From Tropicimonas_B omnivorans (GTDB lineage Bacteria > Pseudomonadota > Alphaproteobacteria > Rhodobacterales > Rhodobacteraceae), in the NCBI RefSeq assembly GCF_031846565.1, contig NZ_JAVRHL010000001.1, forward strand, positions 744,001 through 808,000: 64,000 nt of DNA, in the 5' to 3' direction. A program made the position numbers and the translations under genes. Below the pieces are notes generated by a model. The model ran no database searches, was not told where the DNA came from, and saw only the letters and a program-made list of their open reading frames with translations. This document shows positions 9,028 through 17,502 of this stretch, piece after piece (the first letter of the stretch is position 1; every line of letters begins with the position of its first letter).

Positions 9028-10485
9028 CTACTGCGCCCTGGTCTCCGCCTCGCCATCGGCCGCCGCCGGCACTGCGTCCGCAGGTTCGGCGGTGCTGGTC
9101 AGGACGCCGTCGTCCCACGTGCCGGTGGCTTCCTCGCCGGTGGCGTAGACCATCGTTCCCTCGCCCTGGCGATTGCCGTCGGCAAAGGATCCCTCGTAGC
9201 GGTCGCCGTTGGCGTAGGTCGCGACACCCTCGCCGCTGATTTCGCCATCGGACCAGCCGCCGGTATAGGTGAAGCCGTCGGTCATGGTGATCGTCCCCTG
9301 GCCGTCGCGCTGGCCTTCGGCGAAGCCGCCCTCGTAGACGGTGCCGTCTGCATAGGTCGCCGTTCCGTCGCCATGGCGCAGACCGGCCTGCCATTCGCCT
9401 TCGTAGCGGTAGCCGTCGGGAGAGGTCATCACGCCCTGGCCATCGTTCTGGCCGTCCGCGAAACCGCCGGTATAGGTCAGGCCGTTGGCATAGGTGGCGG
9501 TGCCCTCGCCGTCGATCACGCCGGCCGTCCAGCCGCCCTCGTAGGTCGACCCGTCGGCATAGGTGATCGTGCCCTGGCCGTCCGCTAGGTCGTTCGAGAA
9601 CGTCCCCTCGTAGATCGATCCGTCGGGATAGACGACACGGCCCGTTCCCTCGATCCGGCCCTCGACCCAGTCGCCGGCATATTCGTAGCCGTCGGTCCCG
9701 ACGAATTCGCCCTGACCGTGGCGCAGGTCGTTCTGGAAACCGCCCTCGTAGACGTCTCCGTTGGCGTAGGTGACGGTGCCGCGGCCGTCCCGCTTGCCGT
9801 CCACCAGATCGCCTTCGTAGACATCGCCGCTCGGCTGGACGAGCCTGCCGGTGCCGTTGATCTGCCCGCCGGCCCATTCGCCGACATATTCGAGCCCGTC
9901 CGGCATGGTCAGCGTGCCCTGACCCGAGCGCTGCCCGCGGCTGAGATTGCCCTCGTAGACGGCGCCGTCGGGATAGGTGATCGTGCCGCGGCCTTCCTTG
10001 ACCCCGGCGACCCACTGGCCTTCGTAGCGATAGCCGTTGGGGGAGACCATCCTGCCCTCCCCGTCATGCAGCGCGTTGACGAAAGAGCCCTCGTAGCGCA
10101 CGCCGTTGGCATAGTTGGCGGTGCCGGTGCCGGTCATCTCGCCGTTCGTCCAGTCGCCCTCGTAGGTGCCGCCATCCGCGAAGACGATCCGGCCCTGTCC
10201 CTCGGGCTTCCCCGCGACGAACTCGCCGGTATAGACCGAGCCGTCGGGATAGCGCGCGGTGCCGTCACCGAGGATCTCGCCCTCGACCCAGTCGCCCTCG
10301 TACTCGTAGCCGTTGGGGAGCCGATACGTGCCGCGCCCGTGCTGGAGCCCGTCCTTGAACGTCCCCTCGTAGACGCCGCCATTGTCATATTGCTTGGTCT
10401 GCACGCGGCTGACCTGCGCCTCGGCCGTCATGGCGAGACTGGCCAGCGCGGCGGCAAGGGCGATCGATCGGGCGGTTCGGGACAT
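9028..10485 (-). CDS. Exported MORN-repeat protein (18 repeats)
   Basis: 485 residues. A signal peptide (about residues 1-23, ending TAEA) is followed by 18 consecutive 23-residue MORN repeats of the form YEGxWxxGxxxGxGTxxYxDGxx and a degraded nineteenth (ATGTWDDGVLTS). The remainder is a short acidic, alanine-rich tail (EPADAVPAAADGEAETRAQ). MORN repeats build an elongated beta-sheet rod, usually for protein or lipid contact. No enzymatic domain accompanies them, so a periplasmic or surface scaffold or adhesin is likely. A clear GGGGAG ribosome binding site precedes the ATG at 10485. It is transcribed alone, divergent from nadE. The 69-bp period makes the gene prone to repeat-number change. 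Confidence 0.9.
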   Translation of the reverse strand: MSRTARSIALAAALASLAMTAEAQVSRVQTKQYDNGGVYEGTFKDGLQHGRGTYRLPNGYEYEGDWVEGEILGDGTARYPDGSVYTGEFVAGKPEGQGRIVFADGGTYEGDWTNGEMTGTGTANYANGVRYEGSFVNALHDGEGRMVSPNGYRYEGQWVAGVKEGRGTITYPDGAVYEGNLSRGQRSGQGTLTMPDGLEYVGEWAGGQINGTGRLVQPSGDVYEGDLVDGKRDGRGTVTYANGDVYEGGFQNDLRHGQGEFVGTDGYEYAGDWVEGRIEGTGRVVYPDGSIYEGTFSNDLADGQGTITYADGSTYEGGWTAGVIDGEGTATYANGLTYTGGFADGQNDGQGVMTSPDGYRYEGEWQAGLRHGDGTATYADGTVYEGGFAEGQRDGQGTITMTDGFTYTGGWSDGEISGEGVATYANGDRYEGSFADGNRQGEGTMVYATGEEATGTWDDGVLTSTAEPADAVPAAADGEAETRAQ

Positions 10486-10647
10486 CGGACTGCTCCCCCA
10501 AGACTAGCGGGCGGATGTTCGCCTCCGGTTTCGGATGCGCAACCTACGGCGGGCCGGGAGCGGCGGCAACGCTTTTCCGGGCCGGACGCTGTCAACTGAC
10601 CGTCAGTCTGCTATCTGGCGGAGGATTGCCGAGCCGAAAGACCTCCC

Positions 10648-12372
10648 ATGCCGACATTCCGCCTGACACTCGCCCAGCTCAACCCGACCGTGGGCGCGAT
10701 CGACGCAAACGCCGCCGCGGCGCGGGACGCCTGGGCGGAGGCAAAGGCCGCCGGCGCGGACCTCGTGGCCTTTCCGGAGATGTTCATCACCGGCTACCAG
10801 ACGCAGGATCTCGTCCGGCGGCCGGCCTTCACCGCCCATGCCGAACGCGCGCTCCTTCAGCTCGCGGCCGACTGCGCGGACGGCCCGGCCATCGCCATCG
10901 GCGGTCCCTTCGCCGATCCGCCGGCGCTCTACAACGCCTACTGGATCCTCGAGAAGGGCCGTGTCGCCGCCCGCATCCTGAAGCATCACCGCCCCAACGA
11001 CGGGGTGTTCGACGAGGTGCGCCTGTTCCGCTCCAGTCCGATCCACGGGCCCTACCGGATCGGCCCCGTCCGGATCGCCTCGCCGATCTGCGAGGATGCC
11101 TGGTGGCCCGATGTGGCGGAGGCGCAGGCCGAAAGCGGGGCGGAGATCCTGCTTGTCCCCAACGGCTCCCCGTACCACCGCGTGAAGCGCGACGTGCGCA
11201 TGGGGCACATGGTCTCCCGCGCGGTCGAGACCGGGCTTCCGCTCGTCTATCTCAACCTCGCCGGCGGCCAGGACGACCAGGTCTTCGATGGCGGCTCCTT
11301 CGTGCTCGACCGGGCGGGCGGGCTCGTCCAGCAGATGCCGCTCTTCGAGACCGCGATCCGCCATGTCGACTTCGAGGAGGGGGAGGACGGCTGGGTCCCC
11401 GCCGCGGGTCAGCTGGCGCCCGTTCCCTCGCCGTGGGAGCAGGATTACCGCGTGATGGTCGAGGCGCTGCGGGACTATCTGCGCAAGTCCGGCTTCAAGA
11501 AAGTGCTGCTCGGGCTGTCGGGCGGGATCGATTCCGCCATCGTCGCGGTGATCGCGGCGGACGCCATCGGCCCCGAGAACGTGCGCTGCGTGATGCTGCC
11601 GTCCGAGTTCACGTCTCAGACCTCGCTCGACGATGCCGCCGCCGTCGCCACTGCCCTGGGCTGCCGGCTGGACGAGGTGAATATCGGCGGTCCGCGCGAT
11701 GCCGTGACGGCGGCCCTCGCGCCGCTCTTCGAGGGGCTGGAAGAGGACGTGACCGAGGAGAACGTCCAGAGCCGCCTCCGCGGGCTTCTTCTGATGGCGA
11801 TGTCCAACAAGTTCGGAGAGATGCTGCTCACCACCGGCAACAAGTCCGAGGTCGCGGTGGGCTACGCCACGATCTACGGCGACATGTCCGGCGGCTACAA
11901 TCCGATCAAGGACCTCTACAAGACCCGCGTGTTCGAGACCTGCCGCTGGCGAAATTCCGAGCATCGTGACTGGATGATGGGCCCGTCCGGGGAGGTTGTT
12001 CCGACCCGGATCATCGACAAGCCCCCCACGGCCGAACTGCGCGCCGACCAGAAGGATGAGGACAGCCTGCCGCCATACGCCGATCTCGACCGTATCCTCG
12101 AGATGATGGTGGACCGTGACCTGTCCACCGCCGCCATCGTCGCGGAAGGCTTCGAGGAAGACGTGGTCCGCCGCGTCGAGGGACTGGTCTACGGCAGCGA
12201 ATACAAGCGCTTCCAGGCGGCCCCCGGCGCCCGTCTGACACCCCGCGCGTTCTGGCTCGACCGGCGCTATCCCATCGTCAATCGCTGGCGCGACCCCGGC
12301 CTTCCCATCGACGATCCGCTTCCGTCTCGCGAGCCGGCCGAAGCCGATAGCGGTGGCGACCCCCAGACCTGA
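10648..12372 (+). CDS. nadE: Glutamine-dependent NAD+ synthetase
   Basis: 574 residues, a fused nitrilase-type glutaminase plus NAD synthetase. The glutaminase triad is E44 (FPE), K112 (LKHHRPN) and C148 (PICEDAWW). The ammonia released is channelled to the synthetase domain, which carries the ATP pyrophosphatase loop SGGIDS at 291-296. It converts deamido-NAD to NAD with ATP in the cytoplasm. Length and motif order match glutamine-dependent bacterial enzymes. The region after about residue 540 (DDPLPSREPAEADSG) is a disordered extension. It is monocistronic, divergent from the MORN gene. Confidence 0.97.
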   Translation: MPTFRLTLAQLNPTVGAIDANAAAARDAWAEAKAAGADLVAFPEMFITGYQTQDLVRRPAFTAHAERALLQLAADCADGPAIAIGGPFADPPALYNAYWILEKGRVAARILKHHRPNDGVFDEVRLFRSSPIHGPYRIGPVRIASPICEDAWWPDVAEAQAESGAEILLVPNGSPYHRVKRDVRMGHMVSRAVETGLPLVYLNLAGGQDDQVFDGGSFVLDRAGGLVQQMPLFETAIRHVDFEEGEDGWVPAAGQLAPVPSPWEQDYRVMVEALRDYLRKSGFKKVLLGLSGGIDSAIVAVIAADAIGPENVRCVMLPSEFTSQTSLDDAAAVATALGCRLDEVNIGGPRDAVTAALAPLFEGLEEDVTEENVQSRLRGLLLMAMSNKFGEMLLTTGNKSEVAVGYATIYGDMSGGYNPIKDLYKTRVFETCRWRNSEHRDWMMGPSGEVVPTRIIDKPPTAELRADQKDEDSLPPYADLDRILEMMVDRDLSTAAIVAEGFEEDVVRRVEGLVYGSEYKRFQAAPGARLTPRAFWLDRRYPIVNRWRDPGLPIDDPLPSREPAEADSGGDPQT

Positions 12373-12704
12373 GGTCAGACGCGCGGCCGGCGCCGGGCAT
12401 GGGGTGGGGGGAGCCGCCCGTTCCGCGCCTGTTCCGTGACAGGGTGGCAGGTCAGGGCTGCAACGTCGCGCCCTGATTGGGTGCGGGTCTGCGGTCGTCT
12501 CATCTGCCCGACTGACCGGACCGGGACCGCAAGATGGAGTTCGCCGGGCTCTGACGTCTTGTCGATGTTGTTGGTGCCGAGCCGGGCCGGGGCGGAAAGC
12601 AGGGCGGAGCCGGTCCTGGCATGAGAAGGTCGCCGAAGGTTCCCGGCCGGGCCCTGAACCGAATGCCGCCCTGCTCCCGACGGGAATGAACATGCAAGGG
12701 GCGG
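12373..12704. other. 332-bp intergenic region with two inverted repeats, no supported gene
   Basis: No reading frame here resembles a protein. Two perfect inverted repeats are visible: CAGGGC / GCCCTG at 12453-12458 and 12470-12475 (11-nt loop), and TGCGGTC / GACCGCA at 12490-12496 and 12535-12541 (38-nt interval). They could form hairpins in a nadE 3' end or a small RNA, but there is no U-tract after either, so I do not call a terminator. Confidence 0.3.
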
Positions 12705-13289
12705 CTAGAAGAGGTCTATGGCGCCCGATCCATCGGGTAGTTTGGGGGGCTCAGGTACGGCGTCGATTTCCTGCTCGGTCGGGCGGATCAGCTGCATCAG
12801 GACTTCCCCGGTCGCGATCCTGAACTTCAGGCGTCGGGAGCGGATGCCGCCGGTATGCTGACCGGCGACAGGTATCCTTTCTGCAGCGAGGAAGTCGGAG
12901 GCGAACTTCGCGTTGGCAGCGCCGATGGGACGCACGTTGCCGAGCATCATTGCGCCGCCGGCGATGCGGGCCGTCATGCGACGCTTCTGCGCTCCCTTCT
13001 TCAGCATGGAATTTATCAGCAATTCCATGAGGTATGCGCCACTACGCGTGTTGAGGTTCTGCGCGCCGCCGCTGTTGGAGACCGGCAGGAGAAAGTGGTT
13101 CATCCCGCCGATCCTGCGTTCCTCGTCGTGGAGGCAGACAGCCACACAGGACCCCAGGATGGTCGTCAGTGCGTCGCCGGGACGGTCTGAGACGGCGATA
13201 TCTCCCTGTACGAGGTTGATCAGGTTTTCCGAGCCCCCGGCGGTCTGCCGGAAGCGACGGATCGAGTCTGCGCCGGAACTGCTGTCCAT
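12705..13289 (-). CDS. cheD: Chemoreceptor glutamine deamidase CheD
   Basis: 194 residues. CheD deamidates specific glutamines in chemoreceptors and can interact with CheC. The catalytic cysteine C48 lies in the ILGSCVAVC motif, H65 in GGMNHFLLP 17 residues later, and T42 six before the cysteine. These spacings equal those of the Thermotoga CheD triad (T21, C27, H44). A strong GGAGGA ribosome binding site precedes the ATG at 13289. It starts 24 nt after the chemoreceptor gene on the same strand, so the two are surely cotranscribed and the receptor is the likely substrate. No cheA, cheW, cheR or cheB lies in the window. The C-terminal ~35 residues are a proline-rich extension. Confidence 0.95.
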   Translation of the reverse strand: MDSSSGADSIRRFRQTAGGSENLINLVQGDIAVSDRPGDALTTILGSCVAVCLHDEERRIGGMNHFLLPVSNSGGAQNLNTRSGAYLMELLINSMLKKGAQKRRMTARIAGGAMMLGNVRPIGAANAKFASDFLAAERIPVAGQHTGGIRSRRLKFRIATGEVLMQLIRPTEQEIDAVPEPPKLPDGSGAIDLF

Positions 13290-13313
13290 GCGGTTCCTCC
13301 TGGATGCCTTGCG

Positions 13314-15572
13314 TTAAAACTGGAGCCATGCATCGTCGCCGGGGTCCTCCACCGCCAGCGCAGCCGATGCCGCCGGTGCCGCGCCGCGAGACGCCGGAGG
13401 TTTCTGTGCGGTCCTGGGCGCGGAGGCGGCCCGCTCGGCCCCGCCGAAGGGAACGACCGTTCCATTGGCCGGCCGGTTCGTCCGGAAGCTCTCGGCAAGC
13501 GACCGCAGTTTCTCGCTTTCCGTGCGCAGCAGTGCGCCGGCAGTGTTCACCTGGCTCGCGGCGGCGGCGTTGTCCTGTGTCACGCGGTCGAGATCGTTCA
13601 CGGAGGAATTGATCTCCGACAGCCCGATGGACTGTTCCTGCGCCGCGTGGGCGATTTCCTCGACGGTCGCGGTGATCGTCTCGAAACGCTCGACGATGGC
13701 GGTGAGGGACTTGCCAGTCTGGTCAACGAGGTCGACGCCCTGCGTCACGGTGCGCGCGCTTTCCTCGATCAGGCTCTTGATTTCGCCGGCACTGTCGGAA
13801 CTGCGCTGGGCAAGGGCACGGACCTCGGCGGCCACGACGGCAAAGCCGCGTCCGGCCTCTCCTGCCCGCGCCGCCTCGACCCCTGCGTTGAGGGCGAGGA
13901 GGTTCGTCTGGAAGGAAATGTCCTCAAGCATCGAGGTGATCTGGGTGATTTTCCCGGAAGAGGCCGCGATATTGTCCATCGCCTTGATTGCTGCGGTCAC
14001 GACGTCACCCGCCTTCTTGGCATCGTCGCGGACGGTCGATACGGTTTTCTCCGCTTCCTTGGCGCCGGTGGCCGTCGAGGAGACCGAGGAGGTGAGCTCA
14101 TCGAGTGCGGCGGCGGTTTCTTCGAGTGTGGCCGCCTGGTTTCCGGCCCGCTGGGACAGCGACTCGGCGGCGCGGGAGATGTCGGCGGTATTGCTGTGGA
14201 TTTCTTCGGCGTTCTGCACGAGGGACCCGAGGGCGTCCCCCAGCTTCTCTACGGCCGAGTTGAGATCCTGTCTGACGCCCTCGTACTCCTCGGGGAACGT
14301 GTGATCGATGCGCACGGTCAGATCGCCCGAGGAGACGCTGCGCAGGGCGTCCTTGATGTCGTCAAAGACGGCGGTCTGCGCCTCGGCGCTGCGAGCCGCG
14401 TCTTCCGCAAGACTGCGCCGCTTGATCGCATTGTCCCGGAACACGATCATGGAGGCTGCGATCTGGCCGAACTCGGTGCGTCCCGCCGCCGGAATTTCCG
14501 CGTCGAGATCGCCGTCGGCAAGGGCGGTGAGGGGCGCCAGCGTCCGTGTGAAGGCCTTGTTGATCGCGCGGACCATCAGGAAGCTGAGCGCAGCAACGAA
14601 GATAAGAACCCCGATCTCGATGGCGCTGATCAGGACGAGGCCATGCATGACGTCGTTCGACCATTCCTCGGACGTTTCGCGCAGGCGATCCGCGAGCCTG
14701 GCTTTCAGGTTACGCATCTGTTCAAGGCGCGTATCGGTTGCGGTCAGCCAGGCCGGCACCGAGACGCTCTCGATCTGCTCGGGCGTGCCGGCGGCGTAGA
14801 TCCCGCGCATCCTGTCGATGCGGTCGGCCACGTCCCCGCTGTCGATCTGTTCGACCCGCTGGAAGAAATCGGCTTCGAGGAATTCGTCCAGCATCTCGAA
14901 GCGGAGGGTCTGGCCAGCCTGCCGCTTGGTGAGGATGGTTTCCATCTCTTCGGAGAATGCGCCGACGGCAAATCCCGACGCGGCAGCGCCCTGCTCGAAC
15001 GCACCGTCGTTGATGGCGTCCGACAGGAGAGCATAGGCGCGCATCTGTCGGCCGAGAACGGGAACGGTCATCTCGTCCGCCGCGCGGCCGATCATGATGT
15101 GAGCAGGCCGGATCGCGTCGGTGTAGCTTTCGAGGATTTCCAGGGCCGTCTGCGAGCGGGTCTCGACTTCGGCCCGGATCCCGCTGAGGGACTCGATGGA
15201 GTCGATGACGTCCTCGAGGCCCTGCCGGTTCTTGGCGTCCCGTGCGGATCGCAGGGCCGTATCCATCTCGTCGCGAAGCTCGTCGGCGCGCTGGTCCGTG
15301 CGCTGCTTGGCGGCGGCATACTGGCCGGTGTACCGGTCCCCCGGCACGGCGAGCATGAGCGCCGCGGCGGACTTCTCCGCGGCGATCGCGCCGGAATACT
15401 TGGCAAGCGCTTCTGTCGCCTCGATCACCACGTTGGCGTGGCGGATCCCGTTCAACTTCTCTACCCCGCGGCTGACTTCCAGCATGGTGCTGATCGCCGC
15501 GAGAGAGATGCAGAGGCCCACGAGGGCCAGGATGATCGTCGTGATTCGGAAACGTGAAATAACGCGTTGCAT
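13314..15572 (-). CDS. Methyl-accepting chemotaxis protein with an NIT-like sensor and a C-terminal WxxF tether
   Basis: 752 residues. TM1 is at about 11-30 and TM2 at 311-334, enclosing a roughly 280-residue periplasmic domain resembling a nitrate/nitrite-sensing (NIT) fold (EKSAAALMLAVPGDRYTG near 66-83). After TM2 comes a HAMP domain (about 335-388), a possible second HAMP (about 405-455, SSGDLTVRI), and a signalling domain with the conserved hairpin tip EISFQTNLLALNAGVEAARAGE-like region. The protein ends AWLQF, a WxxF motif like those that tether CheR or CheB to receptors. The start at 15572 has AAAGGGG upstream. The ligand is unknown, and the NIT call is by weak resemblance. Confidence 0.9.
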   Translation of the reverse strand: MQRVISRFRITTIILALVGLCISLAAISTMLEVSRGVEKLNGIRHANVVIEATEALAKYSGAIAAEKSAAALMLAVPGDRYTGQYAAAKQRTDQRADELRDEMDTALRSARDAKNRQGLEDVIDSIESLSGIRAEVETRSQTALEILESYTDAIRPAHIMIGRAADEMTVPVLGRQMRAYALLSDAINDGAFEQGAAASGFAVGAFSEEMETILTKRQAGQTLRFEMLDEFLEADFFQRVEQIDSGDVADRIDRMRGIYAAGTPEQIESVSVPAWLTATDTRLEQMRNLKARLADRLRETSEEWSNDVMHGLVLISAIEIGVLIFVAALSFLMVRAINKAFTRTLAPLTALADGDLDAEIPAAGRTEFGQIAASMIVFRDNAIKRRSLAEDAARSAEAQTAVFDDIKDALRSVSSGDLTVRIDHTFPEEYEGVRQDLNSAVEKLGDALGSLVQNAEEIHSNTADISRAAESLSQRAGNQAATLEETAAALDELTSSVSSTATGAKEAEKTVSTVRDDAKKAGDVVTAAIKAMDNIAASSGKITQITSMLEDISFQTNLLALNAGVEAARAGEAGRGFAVVAAEVRALAQRSSDSAGEIKSLIEESARTVTQGVDLVDQTGKSLTAIVERFETITATVEEIAHAAQEQSIGLSEINSSVNDLDRVTQDNAAAASQVNTAGALLRTESEKLRSLAESFRTNRPANGTVVPFGGAERAASAPRTAQKPPASRGAAPAASAALAVEDPGDDAWLQF

Positions 15573-15641
15573 TGGCCGGGACCCCTTTCGTTCGAGGCAC
15601 CGATAGCCGTTACTACTGAACAACCGGTTACGGTCCGCGTC

Positions 15642-16046
15642 TCAGGTCCACCATTCGTCCACGGACGCGATGTCATCGTCGGACCAGCCGAAATGGTGCG
15701 CGATCTCATGGACGAGGATATGCGTGACCAGCTCGCCCAGCGTGACGGTCCCACGCTCTGCCCACTCGTCGAGGATCGGACGCCGGAAGAGCCAGATGAC
15801 GTCGGGCCGGGATGGCTGATCGAACACGGAGCGTTCCGTCTGCGGTATGCCGTCGTAGAGGCCGGTCAGCTCGAAGGGGCTCTCGATATCCAGCTCCGCA
15901 AGCATCTCCTCGTCCGGGAAGTCGACGACGCGGATCGCGATGTCCGCGGCGCCGCTGCGGAACGGCGGGGGAAGGGCGGCGCGGGCCGCTTCGGCAAGCG
16001 CCGCGATCTCGTCCACGAGCGGCGCTTCGGCCTTGCTCCAGTCCAT
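15642..16046 (-). CDS. Small zincin-like metallopeptidase
   Basis: 134 residues of the minimal zincin-like family (DUF1025 / PF06262). HEIAHHFGWSDDDI starts at residue 113, with HExxH at 113-117 and an aspartate a few residues on as likely third ligand. The preceding LVTHILV helix and the LFRRPILDEW strand are typical. The family is small and soluble and lacks an identified substrate. It is transcribed on the minus strand and divergent from gltX, with GGGAGGA seven bases before the ATG at 16046, which decides the start over longer frames. The enzyme is probably cytoplasmic because it lacks a signal peptide. Confidence 0.85.
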   Translation of the reverse strand: MDWSKAEAPLVDEIAALAEAARAALPPPFRSGAADIAIRVVDFPDEEMLAELDIESPFELTGLYDGIPQTERSVFDQPSRPDVIWLFRRPILDEWAERGTVTLGELVTHILVHEIAHHFGWSDDDIASVDEWWT

Positions 16047-16140
16047 GCTGCGTCCTCCCTCGGGGCCATCGCGACCGATATGGACAAGGCGGGCGAGACG
16101 TGAAAGAGCCAAGCCGCCCTGCCACCCGGGAGATTTCGCC

Positions 16141-17460
16141 ATGACCGTCACTCGTTTCGCGCCCTCTCCGACCGGGTATCTCCACGTCGGCAACCTGCGC
16201 ACGGCGCTCTTCAACTGGCTGGTCACGCGGGCCGGGGGCGGGACGTTCATCCTGCGCCTCGACGACACCGATCCCGAGCGCTCGAAGCCTGAATACGCCG
16301 AGGCGATCCGGGAGGACCTGCGCTGGCTCGGTCTCGACTGGGACCGCGAAGAGCAGCAGTCGAAGCGTCTCGACCGATATGCCGAGGCCGCGGATCAGCT
16401 GCGGGCCGCGGGTCGGCTCTACGAGTGCTTCGAGACGCCGGGCGAGCTGGACCTCAAGCGCAAGAAGCAGATGAACATGGGCCGTCCGCCGGTCTACGAT
16501 CGTTCCGCGCTGGAGCTGTCGGAGGCGGAGAAGGATGCGCTGCGCGCGGAGCGGCCGGGCCATTGGCGCTTCAAGCTCGACCACCAGCGGATCGAGTGGG
16601 AGGATGGCATCCTCGGTCCCCAGAGCATCGATGCGGCCAGCGTTTCGGATCCCGTCCTGATCCGCGGCGACGGGCAGGTGCTCTATACGCTCGCCTCGGT
16701 CGTGGACGACACCGAGATGGGGATCACGAATGTCGTTCGCGGTGGCGACCACGTCACCAATACCGCGACGCAGATCCAGATCATCGAGGCACTGGGCGGC
16801 AAACTGCCCTCCTTCTCGCACCATTCGCTGCTGACCGGACCGCAGGGCGAGGCGCTGTCGAAACGGCTTGGTACGCTGTCCCTTCGGGATCTGCGCGGTC
16901 GCGGCGTCGAGCCAATGGCGCTGCTGTCGCTGATGGCGCGGCTTGGCTCCTCGGCGCCGGTGGAGCTGCGCCAGACGCATCAGGAGCTCATTGACGGCTT
17001 CGACATCTCCCGTTTCGGCGCGGCGCCCACGAAATTCGACGAGAGCGACCTCTTCCCCCTGACCGCCCGCTACCTTGCGAGACTGCCCGTCGAGGCGGTC
17101 GCTGACGAGCTGGACGCGGCCGGCGTACCGGAGGGCGAGCGGGCGGCGTTCTGGGACGTGTTCCGCGAGAATGTCGAGACGCGGCAGGACATTGCCCCCT
17201 GGTGGGAGGTCTGCACGAAGGGCGCTCCGCCGCTGGTGGACCCCGAGGACCGGGAGTTCGTGGCCGAGGCGCTGGCGCTTCTGGGCGAGCCTCCCTACGG
17301 GCCCGAAACCTGGGGCGAGTGGACATCGGCGGTGAAGGACGCGACCGGGCGCAAGGGCAAGGGCCTGTTCCTGCCGCTGCGCAAGGCGCTGACCGGGCGC
17401 GGACGGGGGCCGGAGATGGCCGATTTCATGCCCTTGCTGCGCGTCAAGCCGACGCTCTGA
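16141..17460 (+). CDS. gltX: Glutamyl-tRNA synthetase (short GltX)
   Basis: 439 residues of class I GluRS. The HIGH-type signature is HVGN at 15-18 within FAPSPTGYLHVGNLR, and the KMSKS-type loop is LSKRLG near 240. It attaches glutamate to tRNA in the cytoplasm. The length is short compared with the ~470-residue enzyme, and the usual C-x-C zinc motif after the catalytic domain reads ECFET here, so the zinc site is lost. Many Rhodobacterales carry two gltX genes, and this looks like the shorter one. It could prefer one tRNA (Glu or Gln). The start has GGGAGA upstream. No synteny-based function beyond this. Confidence 0.92.
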   Translation: MTVTRFAPSPTGYLHVGNLRTALFNWLVTRAGGGTFILRLDDTDPERSKPEYAEAIREDLRWLGLDWDREEQQSKRLDRYAEAADQLRAAGRLYECFETPGELDLKRKKQMNMGRPPVYDRSALELSEAEKDALRAERPGHWRFKLDHQRIEWEDGILGPQSIDAASVSDPVLIRGDGQVLYTLASVVDDTEMGITNVVRGGDHVTNTATQIQIIEALGGKLPSFSHHSLLTGPQGEALSKRLGTLSLRDLRGRGVEPMALLSLMARLGSSAPVELRQTHQELIDGFDISRFGAAPTKFDESDLFPLTARYLARLPVEAVADELDAAGVPEGERAAFWDVFRENVETRQDIAPWWEVCTKGAPPLVDPEDREFVAEALALLGEPPYGPETWGEWTSAVKDATGRKGKGLFLPLRKALTGRGRGPEMADFMPLLRVKPTL

Positions 17461-17502
17461 GGGGGCAGGGAACGCCCTTCCTTTCGCGTCTCACTTGTTG
17501 CG

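Noticed and set aside
12500..12697. 65-codon minus-strand frame in the nadE-cheD gap
   Set aside because: No ribosome binding site, no hydrophobic or family pattern, and it lies in a structured noncoding gap.
17463..17477. GGGC / GCCC hairpin after gltX followed by TTCCTTTC
   Set aside because: Only a 4-bp stem, too weak to call a terminator.
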